DNA of 64,000 bases from CAMYMQ01 sp963730305 (GTDB lineage Bacteria > Pseudomonadota > Alphaproteobacteria > Bin65). This document shows positions 29,377 through 39,432 of this stretch, one piece after another (the stretch's first letter is position 1; every line of letters starts with the position of its first letter). Location: positions 124,001 through 188,000 of the forward strand of contig CAVSRB010000007.1 in the NCBI GenBank assembly GCA_963730305.1. The letters run 5' to 3'. The notes beneath the pieces were generated by a model that had not been told where the DNA came from, did no database searches, and worked only from the letters and a program-made list of their open reading frames with translations. The position numbers and the translations under genes are program-made.

Positions 29377-31713
29377 ATGCGACGTCTGTTGGTCGCCCTG
29401 TCGCTGGCCGCGGCGCTGTGCGGGCCCGTCCTGGCGGCTTCCCAGGCCCAAGCGCAGATGCCCGGCTTCAATACCGGCAAGGCGGAGACGAAGAAGGTCA
29501 CCGTCCCGAAGGACCTGACGCCGGGCCAGGTCGACAAGTTGCTGTCGCGGCTGAACGACACCCAGGTCCGCGACCTGCTGCGCGAGCGGCTGAACCTCGT
29601 CGCCGCCGCCAATGCGCACAAGAAGACGGACAGCGTCTTCGTTCGGATGCAGAGGAATATCGGCCGGCTCAAGACCCGCGTCCCGGCGATGATCGAGGGG
29701 CTGAACGCCGTGCCTGCGGTGTTCGCGGTCAACGTCGCCCGGCTCGCCGGCGATCGCGGCACGGTCGACCTCGTCGGCATGATCCTGAACGCGCTCGCCT
29801 GCTTCCTGATCGGCCTGCTGGCCGAACTGGCGATCCGCCCACTGTTCCGCACCGTCCGCCAGCGCATCGACGCGACCCCGACGGACGCGACCCGCTCGGT
29901 CCGGCTGCTGCGCTCGGTCCAGCGGGCGCTGATCTCGCTGCTGTTCGCCGCCGTCTTCGGCGCGGTCTCGTCGATCGCCTTCCTGTTGTTCTTCAGCGAC
30001 GTGCCGCTGGCGCGGATGCTGTTCTCGACCTATTTCGGGGTGATCATGATGGTGCGTTTCCTCGCCATCGTGACCCGCTTCATCTTCGCGCCCAACGCCC
30101 CCGCCCTACGCCTCGAGGACGTCTCCGACAAGGCGGCGGGCGAGATCTACAGGATGGTGCTGTGGGTGGCGTGGCCGACGACGCTGGGGCTCGCCACCGC
30201 GCGCCTGTTCCAGCGCTGGGGCCTGGGCGAGGCGCCGAGCAGCCTGATCCTGCTGATCTTCGGCGTGATCGGGACGATCATCATGTCCTGGTACCTGTGG
30301 CGCTGGCGTCACGGCGTCGCCGAGGCGATCCGCGCGAGCGCCGCCTCCAACACCGGTGCCTACGCCTTCCTCAAGAACCAGTTCGCCGGCGTGTGGCACT
30401 TCGCCATGCTCGCCTATCTGTGGATCGTGTTCGTGCTGTGGGCCTTCCAGCTCGTCGCCTTTGGGGTGTTCTCGGTCGTCGGCACGGTGTCGCTGATCTT
30501 CGTGGTCCCCGCCTTTCTGCTACTCGACCGGGCCGCCAAGCGGCTCTTCGTCTACCGCCACCGCGCCGCGACCCGGCGCGACCTCGAATTCGAGGCCGAG
30601 GTCGCCGAGGCCACCGACGCCGAAGCCCCCACGCCAGCGGCCGGCACCGCGGCGGCGCGGCAGGTGCTGGCCCGTAACCGCTACGGCGTGGTCGTGCACC
30701 GGGTCGTGCGCCTGATCCTGCTGCTCGCCGCCATCCTGATCGTGATGGCCGCGCTCGGCGTCGACTTCTTCGCCAGCCTGGAGAACTCGGTCGGCGCGCG
30801 CATCGCCGCCGCGGTGATCGACACGGTCATCGTCGCCATGGTCGGCTACGTCCTCTACGAGCTGACCATCGCCTGGTTCGACAAGCGGATGGCGGAAGAA
30901 GACGCAGACGCGCCCCAGCACGAGCAGGAGGAAGGCGGCGAAGGCGGCGGCGCGCCGCGGACGCGGCTGGGCACGCTGTTGCCGATCTTCCGCGCCTTCG
31001 TGCTGATCGTGCTGGTCACCATCACGGTGATGATCATCCTGTCCAACCTCGGCGTGAACATCGGCCCGCTGCTGGCCGGCGCCGGGATCATCGGCGTCGC
31101 GATCGGCTTCGGCAGCCAGACCCTGGTCCGCGACATCGTCTCCGGCGCCTTCTTCCTGATCGACGACGCCTTCCGGGTCGGGGAGTATGTCGAGACCGGC
31201 TCGGTCAAGGGCACGGTGGAGAAGATCGCGATCCGGTCGCTGCGCCTGCGCCACCACCGCGGCCTGGTCCACACCATCCCCTACGGCGAGATCCGGTCGG
31301 TGACCAACTACAGCCGCGACTGGGTGATCATGAAGCTGGAGTTCCGCCTGCCCTATGGCACCGACATCGAGAAGGTGCGCAAGCTGATCAAGAAGGTCGG
31401 CCAGGAGATGGAGGCGGACGAGGCCCTGGCCAAGGGCATGCTGGCGCCGCTCAAGTCCCAGGGCGTCACCCGGATGGAGGATTCGGCCCTGATCTTCCGG
31501 GCCAAGTTCACCGCCAAGCCGGGCGAACAGTTCGTGCTCCGGCGCGAGGCCTACCGCCGCATGCAGGAGACCCTGCTGGAAAACGGCATCGGCTTCGCCC
31601 CGGCGCGGGTCCAGGTCGAGATCGCCGACAGCGGCCGGACCCTGAGCGACGCGGACAAGGAAAAGATCGCCGGCGCCGCGGCGGCCCACCAGACCGCCGC
31701 CAAGCCGGCCTGA
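29377..31713 (+). CDS. Large MscS-family mechanosensitive channel
   Basis: 778 residues. A signal peptide (1-26, ending SQAQAQ) is followed by a periplasmic helical region, then about eight or nine TM helices between roughly 125 and 560. The MscS pore-lining helix and beta domain follow (about 555-690): LLAGAGIIGVAIGFGSQTLV, then IDDAFRVGEYVE and TIPYGEIRSVTNYSRDW. The C-terminal alpha-beta cage runs to about 755. The size and extra TM helices place it with the YbdG/MscK-like long channels. It should open on membrane tension to release osmolytes. The ATG at 29377 has AGGGGA nine bases upstream; an in-frame GTG at 29368 sits too close. Confidence 0.9.
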   Translation: MRRLLVALSLAAALCGPVLAASQAQAQMPGFNTGKAETKKVTVPKDLTPGQVDKLLSRLNDTQVRDLLRERLNLVAAANAHKKTDSVFVRMQRNIGRLKTRVPAMIEGLNAVPAVFAVNVARLAGDRGTVDLVGMILNALACFLIGLLAELAIRPLFRTVRQRIDATPTDATRSVRLLRSVQRALISLLFAAVFGAVSSIAFLLFFSDVPLARMLFSTYFGVIMMVRFLAIVTRFIFAPNAPALRLEDVSDKAAGEIYRMVLWVAWPTTLGLATARLFQRWGLGEAPSSLILLIFGVIGTIIMSWYLWRWRHGVAEAIRASAASNTGAYAFLKNQFAGVWHFAMLAYLWIVFVLWAFQLVAFGVFSVVGTVSLIFVVPAFLLLDRAAKRLFVYRHRAATRRDLEFEAEVAEATDAEAPTPAAGTAAARQVLARNRYGVVVHRVVRLILLLAAILIVMAALGVDFFASLENSVGARIAAAVIDTVIVAMVGYVLYELTIAWFDKRMAEEDADAPQHEQEEGGEGGGAPRTRLGTLLPIFRAFVLIVLVTITVMIILSNLGVNIGPLLAGAGIIGVAIGFGSQTLVRDIVSGAFFLIDDAFRVGEYVETGSVKGTVEKIAIRSLRLRHHRGLVHTIPYGEIRSVTNYSRDWVIMKLEFRLPYGTDIEKVRKLIKKVGQEMEADEALAKGMLAPLKSQGVTRMEDSALIFRAKFTAKPGEQFVLRREAYRRMQETLLENGIGFAPARVQVEIADSGRTLSDADKEKIAGAAAAHQTAAKPA

Positions 31714-31732
31714 CGGTAACGGCGCGCGATCG

Positions 31733-32701
31733 GTGGCTTCCGGCTCAAAAAAGGTCATCTACGCCGCCCTGGCGGGCAACACGCTGATCGCGGTGTGCAA
31801 GTTCGCGGCGGCGTTCTGGACCGGCAGCTCGGCGATGCTGTCCGAGGCGATCCATTCGCTCGTCGACACCGGCAACCAGGGGCTGATGCTCTACGGCCTC
31901 AAGCGCTCGAAGCAGCCCGCCGACGAGCGCCACCCGTTCGGCTACGGCTCGGAGATCTACTTCTGGTCGTTCGTGGTCGCGATCCTGATCTTCGCGGTCG
32001 GCGCCGGGGTGTCGATCTACGAGGGCGTCGAGAAGCTGCGCCACCCCCATCCGATCACGGACATCTACGTCAACTTCATCGTCCTCGGCGCAGCGTTTGC
32101 CTTCGAGGCGAGCGCATGGTTCGTGGCCTACAAGGAGTTCAGCAAGGAACGTGGCACGCACGGCTATGTCGAGGCGATACGGCGCTCGAAGGACCCGACA
32201 ATCATCACCGTCCTGTTCGAGGATACGGCGGCGATGTTCGGCCTGTCGTTCGCGATCGGTGGGCTGCTGGTGGCTTGGCTCGCCGACATCCCCGAGGCGG
32301 ACGGCGCCGCGTCGATCCTGATCGGCCTCGTTCTGGCCACGACCGCGGCGATCCTCGCTTACGAGACCAAGGGCCTGCTGATCGGGGAACGGGCGGGCTC
32401 CGAGGTCATCAACGGCATTCGTGAGATCATCGGCGCCCAGAAGGGCATAACCAACCTCAACGAGCTCCTGACCCTACACAACGGTCCGGAGGACATATTG
32501 GTCACGATCAGCGTGGATTTTGCCGACCGCCTGTCGTCGGCCGAGGTCGAGCGGACGGTGTCGGAACTCGAAGCCGCCATCAAGGGCCGCTTCCCGCTGG
32601 TCACCCGGGTGTTCATCGAGGCGCAGTCGTGGACCGCCGGCCGCAACGCGGCGGCCGGCCAGTCCGACACGAAAAGCGGCGAAAGCGGCGAAAGCGCCTA
32701 G
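31733..32701 (+). CDS. Cation diffusion facilitator (CDF) family exporter
   Basis: 322 residues with a GTG start. Six TM helices and a C-terminal cytosolic domain (about 205-300). The metal site on TM2 is present as SEAIHSLVDTGNQ (HxxxD) and the TM5-side acidic pair as VLFEDTAAMFG. The ERHPFGYGSE loop is typical of the family. It probably exports Zn2+, Fe2+ or Mn2+ by proton exchange; the HxxxD/EDxxA pattern alone does not fix the metal. The tail contains a GES repeat. Its TAG stop (32699-32701) overlaps the stop codon of convergent rpsD. Confidence 0.9.
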   Translation: MASGSKKVIYAALAGNTLIAVCKFAAAFWTGSSAMLSEAIHSLVDTGNQGLMLYGLKRSKQPADERHPFGYGSEIYFWSFVVAILIFAVGAGVSIYEGVEKLRHPHPITDIYVNFIVLGAAFAFEASAWFVAYKEFSKERGTHGYVEAIRRSKDPTIITVLFEDTAAMFGLSFAIGGLLVAWLADIPEADGAASILIGLVLATTAAILAYETKGLLIGERAGSEVINGIREIIGAQKGITNLNELLTLHNGPEDILVTISVDFADRLSSAEVERTVSELEAAIKGRFPLVTRVFIEAQSWTAGRNAAAGQSDTKSGESGESA

Positions 32702-33315
32702 CGCGAATAGAACTCGATGACGAGGTTCGGCTCCATGTGCACCGGATAGGGCACGTCGTCGAGCCCCGGGCCGCGCACGAAGCTGCCGCGCATCTTGTTG
32801 TGGTCGACTTCCATGTAGCCGGGGACGTCGCGCTCGCCCTGCTCGACCGCGTCGAGGACCAGCGGCAGCTCCCGCGACTTCTCCTTGATCTCGACGACGT
32901 CGCCGTCCTTGACCCGGTAGGACGGGATGGTGACGCGCTTGCCGTTGACCCGGATGTGGCCGTGGCTGATGAACTGCCGCGCCGCGAACACGGTCGGCAC
33001 GAACTTCATCCGGTAGATCACGGCGTCGAGCCGGCGCTCGAGCAGCTCGATCAGCTTCTCGCCGGTGTCGCCCTTGGCCCGCGAGGCCTCTTCGTAGTAG
33101 CGGCGGAACTGGCGCTCGGTGATGTTGCCGTAATAGCCCTTCAGCTTCTGCTTGGCCTGGAGCTGGACGCCGAAGTCCGACAGCTTGCGCCGGCGCGACT
33201 GGCCGTGCTGGCCGGGACCGTAGCCGCGGCGATTGAACGGGCTCTTGGGACGGCCCCAGAGGTTCACCCCGAGGCGACGCGAAATCTTCTCCTTGGAGGA
33301 GACGCGCTTGCTCAT
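32698..33315 (-). CDS. rpsD: 30S ribosomal protein S4
   Basis: 205 residues, standard length. It starts MSKRVSSKEKISRRLGVNLW; the S4 RNA-binding domain covers about 93-155 (RRLDAVIYRMKFV, ARQFISHGHIRVNGKRVTIP). It nucleates 30S assembly by binding 16S rRNA. As in other alphaproteobacteria it stands alone, away from the large ribosomal clusters. An AAGGAGAA site precedes the ATG. A hairpin leader lies 69 bp upstream. Confidence 0.98.
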   Translation of the reverse strand: MSKRVSSKEKISRRLGVNLWGRPKSPFNRRGYGPGQHGQSRRRKLSDFGVQLQAKQKLKGYYGNITERQFRRYYEEASRAKGDTGEKLIELLERRLDAVIYRMKFVPTVFAARQFISHGHIRVNGKRVTIPSYRVKDGDVVEIKEKSRELPLVLDAVEQGERDVPGYMEVDHNKMRGSFVRGPGLDDVPYPVHMEPNLVIEFYSR

Positions 33316-33383
33316 AGACTTTCTCCTTCCCGGTAACCGCCTAATCGTTGTCCGCGGTTCCGATGTTCTTGGTGTCCGGATAG

Positions 33384-33409
33384 GCCCCCAGGTCAACGCC
33401 CCTGGGGGC
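33384..33409 (-). promoter_or_regulatory. Hairpin in the rpsD upstream region
   Basis: GCCCCCAGG and CCTGGGGGC are perfectly complementary over 9 bp with an 8-base loop. It lies 69-94 bp upstream of the rpsD start. It could be a 5-prime leader structure for S4 autoregulation, or a promoter-flanking inverted repeat. No T run follows, so it is not a simple terminator. Confidence 0.4.
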
Positions 33410-33454
33410 GGGGCCGGCGGAATCGTGTCCGCTGCCCGCATTCTCCGAAGTGAA

Positions 33455-33476
33455 GGGGCGGTATATAGACCGCCCC
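33455..33476 (-). terminator. Hairpin just after trmJ
   Basis: GGGGCGGT and ACCGCCCC form a perfect 8-bp stem around a 6-base AT loop (TATATA-like), 10 bp past the trmJ stop. The T content after the stem on the minus strand is modest (TTCACTTC), so termination may be partial. Confidence 0.5.
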
Positions 33477-33485
33477 GCACCGGTG

Positions 33486-34283
33486 TCAACGCCCTTTCCT
33501 CTTTTGGCTCAAGGCTTTGACCACCCCACGCAGGGTCCGGACCTCCTGCTCGGTGAACTGGGCGCGCTGGAGCATGGTGCGCAGGTTGTAGACCATCGCC
33601 TTCTTCTTGTGCGGCGGGAAGAAATAGCCCGCGTCGTCGAGCTCGCCTTCGAGGTGCTCGAACAGGTTGACGATGTCCCGGGCCGGGGCCGGCGGCGGCG
33701 CCTTGTCGCCGACCAGCGCCGGGATGATCTCGCCGGGCGTCTCGTCGCCGGCCTTCCACCACTCCCAGCCGACCAGCAGCACCGCCTGGGCCAGATTGAG
33801 CGAGGTGTGGGCCGAATTGAGCGGCGCCTCGATGATCTTGGCCGCAAGCATGACGTCGTCGTTGTGCAGGCCCTTGCGCTCGGGCCCGAACATCACCCCG
33901 ACCGTCTCGCCGGCCCCGGTCGCGGTCCGCATCTCGGCGGCCGCGGCCTGGGGCGTCATCACCGCCTTGACCAGTCCGCGCCGGCGCGCCGTGGTGGCGT
34001 AGACCCGGTTGAGGTCGGCCACGGCCTCGGCGGTGGTCTCGAACAGGCGCGCGCTGTCCAGCACCGCTTCGGCGCCCGAGGCCGCCGCCACCGCCTTGGC
34101 GTTGGGCCAGCCGTCGCGCGGGCGGACCAGGCGCAGGTCGGTCAGCCCGCAGTTGAGCATGGCCCGCGCCGCCGTGCCGATATTCTCGCCGAGCTGCGGC
34201 GCGACCAGGACGACGGCTGGTGCGGCGTCCGCTATGGCAGAACGCTCCAACGCGATCTTTTCCGCGGCAGGTTCGTCCGTCAC
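33486..34283 (-). CDS. trmJ: tRNA (cytidine/uridine-2'-O-)-methyltransferase TrmJ family
   Basis: 265 residues. The SpoU/SPOUT methyltransferase fold is shown by APQLGENIGTAARAMLNCGL (motif 1), VGVMFGPERKGLHNDD (motif 2) and PLNSAHTSLNLAQAVLLVGW (motif 3, the knot). TrmJ methylates the 2'-OH of position 32 in tRNA anticodon loops. A C-terminal helical extension (to KRKGR) is normal for TrmJ rather than TrmH. It lies upstream of rpsD on the same strand, separated by two hairpins. Confidence 0.9.
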   Translation of the reverse strand: MTDEPAAEKIALERSAIADAAPAVVLVAPQLGENIGTAARAMLNCGLTDLRLVRPRDGWPNAKAVAAASGAEAVLDSARLFETTAEAVADLNRVYATTARRRGLVKAVMTPQAAAAEMRTATGAGETVGVMFGPERKGLHNDDVMLAAKIIEAPLNSAHTSLNLAQAVLLVGWEWWKAGDETPGEIIPALVGDKAPPPAPARDIVNLFEHLEGELDDAGYFFPPHKKKAMVYNLRTMLQRAQFTEQEVRTLRGVVKALSQKRKGR

Positions 34284-34330
34284 GGCCTCAGGGCTCCCGC
34301 CCGGGTCCTGAATTCATGCCGACCGCGTCG

Positions 34331-34398
34331 CCCCCGCGCAGGCGGGGGTCCGGACCGGCAACGGCAAACCTGGATTCCCGCCTGCGCGGGAATGACGG
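34331..34398. repeat. REP-like intergenic inverted repeat pair
   Basis: CCCCCGCGCAGGCGGG near 34331 and CCCGCCTGCGCGGG near 34377 are inverted copies of each other, the second followed by AATGACGG. This GC-rich element has the form of dispersed intergenic repeats common in GC-rich alphaproteobacteria. It could also fold as a transcript end between trmJ and cimA. Only one such pair is in this window. Confidence 0.7.
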
Positions 34399-34437
34399 TT
34401 CGGTGGCGCTTCGACAGGTCACGCAATCCCGCCTAGC

Positions 34438-36051
34438 TCACGCCGCCACGGCCTCGGTACCGCGGCGCAGCAGCATGTAGTGGATCGCGTCGCGCAGCGC
34501 CTCGTAGGACGCCTCGATGATGTTGGGCGAGATGCCCACCGTCGACCAGCGCTCTCCCGACGCGTCGGTCGATTCGATCATCACCCGGGTCACCGCCGCG
34601 GTGCCGGCCTGGGGCGTCAGGATGCGCACCTTGTAGTCGGTCAGCTTCAACTCCTTGATCGCCGGATAGTTCGCGCCCAGCGCCTTCTGCATGGCGGTGC
34701 CCAGCGCGTCGACCGGGCCGTTGCCCTCCGCCACCTCCAGGGTGACGTGGTCGCCGACCCGGACCTTGATCACCGCCTGGGAGATCGTCACCAGATCGCC
34801 CCTGGCGTTGTAGCGGCGCTCGATCTCGACCCGGAAGCTCTCCATCGAGAAGAACTTGGGCACGCCGTCGAGCAGGCTGCGGGCGAGCAGCTCGAAGCTG
34901 GCCTCGGCGCCGTCGTAGGCGTAGCCGTCGTGCTCCCGCGCCTTCACGTCCTCGACCAGCCGGCCGAGCTTGGGATGGTCGGGGGCGACATCGATGCCGG
35001 CGTCGCGCAGGCGGGCGACGATGTTCGACCGGCCGGCCTGATCGGAGACGACGATGTGCCGGCGGTTGCCGACCAGCGACGGCTCGATGTGCTCGTAGGT
35101 GCGCGGGTCCTTCTCGACCGCCGAGACGTGCAGCCCGCCCTTGTGGGCGAAGGCCGACTCGCCGACGTAAGGCTGGTTGCGCGCGGGGCTCTTGTTGAGC
35201 AGCTCGTCGAGCGTGCGCGAGAGCTGGGTCAGGTGGGCGAGCTGGTCGTCCGAGACGCCGATGTCGAAGCCGGTCTTCAGTTTGAGGCTCGGGATCAGCG
35301 AGATCATGTTGGCGTTGCCGCAGCGCTCGCCCAGCCCGTTGATCGTGCCCTGGACCTGGCGCGCGCCCGCCTGGACCGCCGCGAGCGAGTTGGCGACCGC
35401 GTTCTCGGTGTCGTTGTGGGCGTGGATGCCGAGCTTGCCGCCCGGCACCGCCGCGCAGACCTCTGACACGATCCGATGGACCTCGTCGGGCAGGGTGCCG
35501 CCGTTGGTGTCGCACAGCACGGCCCAGCGGGCGCCGGCGTCGAGCGCGGCGCGCACGCAGGCGAGCGCGAAGTCGGGGTTGGCCTTGTAGCCGTCGAAGA
35601 AATGCTCGGCGTCGAACATGACCTCCTCGGCCCGCTCGGTCGCCAGCGCGACGCTGTCGGCGATCATCGCCAGGTTCTCGTCGAGGGTCGTGCCGAGCGC
35701 GACGTCGACGTGGAAGTCCCAGGTCTTGCCGACCATGCACACGGCCGGCGCCTTGGTCGACAGGATCGCGGTCAGGCCGGGGTCGTTCGAGGCGCTGCGG
35801 CCGGGCCGGCGGGTCATGCCGAACGCGGTCATCCGCGCGTGTTTCAGCGTGGGCAGCAGTTGGGGCAGGTCGGCGAAGAAGGCGTCGTCGGTCGGGTTCG
35901 CGCCGGGCCAGCCGCCCTCGATATAGTCGACCCCGATCCGGTCCAGCGCCGCGGCAATCATCGCCTTGTCGTGGGCCGAGAAATCGACCCCCTGGGTCTG
36001 GGCGCCGTCGCGCAGGGTGGTGTCGAACAGATAGACGCGGTTATCGGACAT
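34438..36051 (-). CDS. cimA: Citramalate synthase
   Basis: 537 residues. The N-terminal DRE-TIM barrel opens with LFDTTLRDGAQTQGVDFS, and HAHNDTENAVANSLAAVQAG and NGLGERCGNAN are the metal/substrate loops. The C-terminal LeuA dimer/regulatory domain lies at about 395-525. Citramalate synthases condense pyruvate with acetyl-CoA, giving a threonine-independent route to 2-oxobutyrate and isoleucine. The GAQTQGVDFS wording and regulatory domain separate it from isopropylmalate and homocitrate synthases. The ATG at 36051 is preferred; an in-frame ATG at 36066 is possible. Phased repeats lie upstream. Confidence 0.92.
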   Translation of the reverse strand: MSDNRVYLFDTTLRDGAQTQGVDFSAHDKAMIAAALDRIGVDYIEGGWPGANPTDDAFFADLPQLLPTLKHARMTAFGMTRRPGRSASNDPGLTAILSTKAPAVCMVGKTWDFHVDVALGTTLDENLAMIADSVALATERAEEVMFDAEHFFDGYKANPDFALACVRAALDAGARWAVLCDTNGGTLPDEVHRIVSEVCAAVPGGKLGIHAHNDTENAVANSLAAVQAGARQVQGTINGLGERCGNANMISLIPSLKLKTGFDIGVSDDQLAHLTQLSRTLDELLNKSPARNQPYVGESAFAHKGGLHVSAVEKDPRTYEHIEPSLVGNRRHIVVSDQAGRSNIVARLRDAGIDVAPDHPKLGRLVEDVKAREHDGYAYDGAEASFELLARSLLDGVPKFFSMESFRVEIERRYNARGDLVTISQAVIKVRVGDHVTLEVAEGNGPVDALGTAMQKALGANYPAIKELKLTDYKVRILTPQAGTAAVTRVMIESTDASGERWSTVGISPNIIEASYEALRDAIHYMLLRRGTEAVAA

Positions 36052-36455
36052 GGTCGTATCTTTCAAAATCGCCGGCCGCGCCCGAGCGAGGCCGGTCTTC
36101 GCTATGTGTCATCTTTTGTCAGCATTGGTCATCGAACGTCATCGTCATCGCCCCAACGGGCGATAATCAGCGAAATGCGGCAAAGGTTATCAATGGTTAT
36201 CATCGGTTATCTTCTGCTCTGAAAACGCCCCGTCCGGTGGATGGCAATGGCCCTGGTCCGTCACCAATCGTCGGCATCGGCCCGACGGCGCACCTCGGCC
36301 CGACCAGCCGATAACGGGTTTTGACCGCAATGTTAAGCGCCGCGGCCGATCACGGCGCGACAACGCGGGCTCCGCCGACCGGCGGACGATGGCGCCGGCT
36401 CTGAAAGTTGGGATTTTATTCGCAAGAATCAAGGGCCGGACCGCGCCGGCCTGCC
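36052..36455. other. 404-bp intergenic region
   Basis: Besides the two phased repeat arrays (36107-36214), this stretch holds the presumed cimA promoter and the end of the upstream histidine kinase unit. Between about 36215 and 36455 it is GC-rich with no ORF I can support. An AT-rich patch around 36410-36425 just precedes the kinase stop codon. Confidence 0.5.
36107..36214 (-). promoter_or_regulatory. Two arrays of 10-bp direct repeats upstream of cimA
   Basis: Array 1 (36107-36146) has four consecutive 10-bp units of form nGTCATCnnn (one reads GTCAGC). Array 2 (36185-36214) has three consecutive units GGTTATCAAT, GGTTATCATC and GGTTATCTTC. Consensus on the plus strand is GT(C/T)ATC; on the cimA strand GAT(A/G)AC. 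A 10-bp spacing puts all sites of an array on one face of the helix. They lie 56-163 bp upstream of the cimA start, so control of cimA is the natural guess. No regulator is assigned. Confidence 0.75.
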
Positions 36456-37844
<1,389 letters not shown>

Positions 37845-37952
37845 GCGAATTCTGCTCCGCCACGTTTCGCAGCGAAGTCTCGTCACATTTGGTTAAGATG
37901 GCTTAAATGCGCACAACCGGCGGTTCCCACGACCCGTCGGTCGCGGACCCGG

Positions 37953-38390
37953 TCAGGGCGCGCGCCGGACCAGCGCCCGCCGCAGCGCCATCCAGCCGAA
38001 AGCGCTGGTCGCCAGCCCGAGTATGGCGAGGATCATCCCGCGCACGCCGCCGCCGACCAGCAAAGAGAGACAGAACACCACGGTCACGACCATCAGCACG
38101 CCGGTCGCCAGGGTGTAGACCAGGTGGCGGTTGAAGGGCCGCACCAGCGCCCGGGCCAGCAGCGCGCCGCCCCATAGCGCCGGCGGCACGGGCGCCATGA
38201 ACACCACCCAGTAGATCGCGAACTTCCAGATCCGGTCGCGCGGCAGCACCCCGGTCGCGTCTTCGAGCAGCGACGCGAGCACCAGCATCGCGACCAGATA
38301 GAGGACGACCACGGCGGCGAGCAGTACGAGCAGCGCGGTGACGTTGCGGTTGGCCCCGCCGTGCGGCGCGGCGGATCGTCGGTCTGCCAT
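37953..38390 (-). CDS. Small four-helix membrane protein, unknown function
   Basis: 145 residues with four hydrophobic segments (about 19-42, 58-80, 92-110 and 115-133). No family recognised. The start MADRRSAAPHGGANRNVT is charged and cytosolic. It ends 109 bp upstream of the histidine kinase start on the same strand, so the two might be co-transcribed. Confidence 0.7.
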   Translation of the reverse strand: MADRRSAAPHGGANRNVTALLVLLAAVVVLYLVAMLVLASLLEDATGVLPRDRIWKFAIYWVVFMAPVPPALWGGALLARALVRPFNRHLVYTLATGVLMVVTVVFCLSLLVGGGVRGMILAILGLATSAFGWMALRRALVRRAP

Positions 38391-38752
38391 GCCCTTCCCA
38401 ACTGCCTCTGCCGCGATCTCAACCGGGGCAAGGTGTGGCCGAAGGACGCTGCCAGGTCAAATCCTGGAATCGTCTCGCCGTTTCAGCAGCTTGCCTGCGC
38501 CGAGGCGACCCCATGTCGCATGGCGTTCACGAACCGGCTCGACTAGGCCAGGAACGATAAACGACTCGGGCAGTGGCGGGGCCAGCGGATTATTCGGCGC
38601 CGTCGCCGGGTCGCGGGAGACGAGGCGATCGGGCCCGGGGCGCGATCCGACCTTTGAATTGCGTTTCTGATTCGACCTGGCCGCCGTCGCGGCATTTTGG
38701 CCGCCGCCGCGCCGCGCCAGCGAGCGCTGTTATTTTGCCAAAGGACGACGCC
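38391..38752. other. 362-bp intergenic region between divergent genes
   Basis: It must contain promoters for the membrane protein (minus) and the TPR protein (plus). CCAGG-TCAAAT-CCTGG near 38451-38466 is a small hairpin. No ORF, RNA gene or repeat that I could support is seen. Confidence 0.5.
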
Positions 38753-39340
38753 ATGAAACGTTTCATACTTGTCGGTCTTGCCATCATCGCCTTTTCGGCC
38801 GCGCCGGCGGCGGCGGATGTGAACCGGCGCGACGCGGGGATCGCCGACCTCACGCCGCAGGTTTTGCTGAACCCGCGCGGGGCGGACTACTACTACGACC
38901 GGGGCAACGCCTTCCTGAACGACAAGCAGTACGACCGGGCGATCGCCGAATACGACCGGGCGATCCGCATCGCGCCCGACGACGTCCATGCCCACATCGC
39001 CCGGGCGGCCGCCTACTACTACACGGCCGCCTATACCAAGGCATTGCAGGACTGGGGAATCGTCATCCGGCTGACGCCGCACAGCGCCGCCGCTTATGGC
39101 AACCGGGCCTGGACCTATTGCCAGCTCGGCCAGCCCGACAAGGGCCTCGTCGACGCGCGGCGCGCGCTCGCACTCAAGGCCTACGGCGACGGCTATGCGG
39201 CGCGGGCGTGCAACTACGGCGCGCGCGGCGACATCCGGGCGGCGATCGAGGATTACGAAAAGGCGCTGCGCCTGTCGCCCGACCACAGCGAAGCGGGCGA
39301 CTGGCGCCGAGCGCTCAACGAGCTACGCGGGACCAAGTAG
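38753..39340 (+). CDS. Secreted TPR protein
   Basis: 195 residues. A signal peptide (1-22, KRFILVGLAIIAFSAAPAAA) is followed by about four tetratricopeptide repeats (40-185), e.g. ADYYYDRGNAFLNDKQYDRA and AIAEYDRAIRIAPDDVHAH. It probably acts as a periplasmic scaffold for protein contacts; partners are unknown. AAGGACGACG precedes the ATG. It ends 44 bp before a hairpin that more likely serves the gene on the other strand. Confidence 0.85.
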   Translation: MKRFILVGLAIIAFSAAPAAADVNRRDAGIADLTPQVLLNPRGADYYYDRGNAFLNDKQYDRAIAEYDRAIRIAPDDVHAHIARAAAYYYTAAYTKALQDWGIVIRLTPHSAAAYGNRAWTYCQLGQPDKGLVDARRALALKAYGDGYAARACNYGARGDIRAAIEDYEKALRLSPDHSEAGDWRRALNELRGTK

Positions 39341-39384
39341 CCGGCCCGACAAGCCGCACCGAACGTAGGGCGGCACGAACGAAA

Positions 39385-39406
39385 GGACCCCGCCGGAGCG
39401 GGGTCC
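39385..39406. terminator. Terminator hairpin between convergent genes
   Basis: GGACCCCGC and GCGGGGTCC form a perfect 9-bp stem with loop CGGA. On the minus strand it is followed by TTTCGTTC, fitting a terminator for the small gene at 39433-39736; on the plus strand it may also end the TPR transcript. Confidence 0.7.
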
Positions 39407-39432
39407 TCGACGTCCCAGGCTGGCGCGCCCGG

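Noticed and set aside
36185..36214. GGTTATCA repeats as DnaA boxes
   Set aside because: They differ from TTATCCACA at three or more positions, and the 10-bp register fits a different reader.
38448..38470. tRNA T-arm-like sequence GGTCAAATCCTGG
   Set aside because: The loop is too short and no acceptor, D or anticodon arms surround it.
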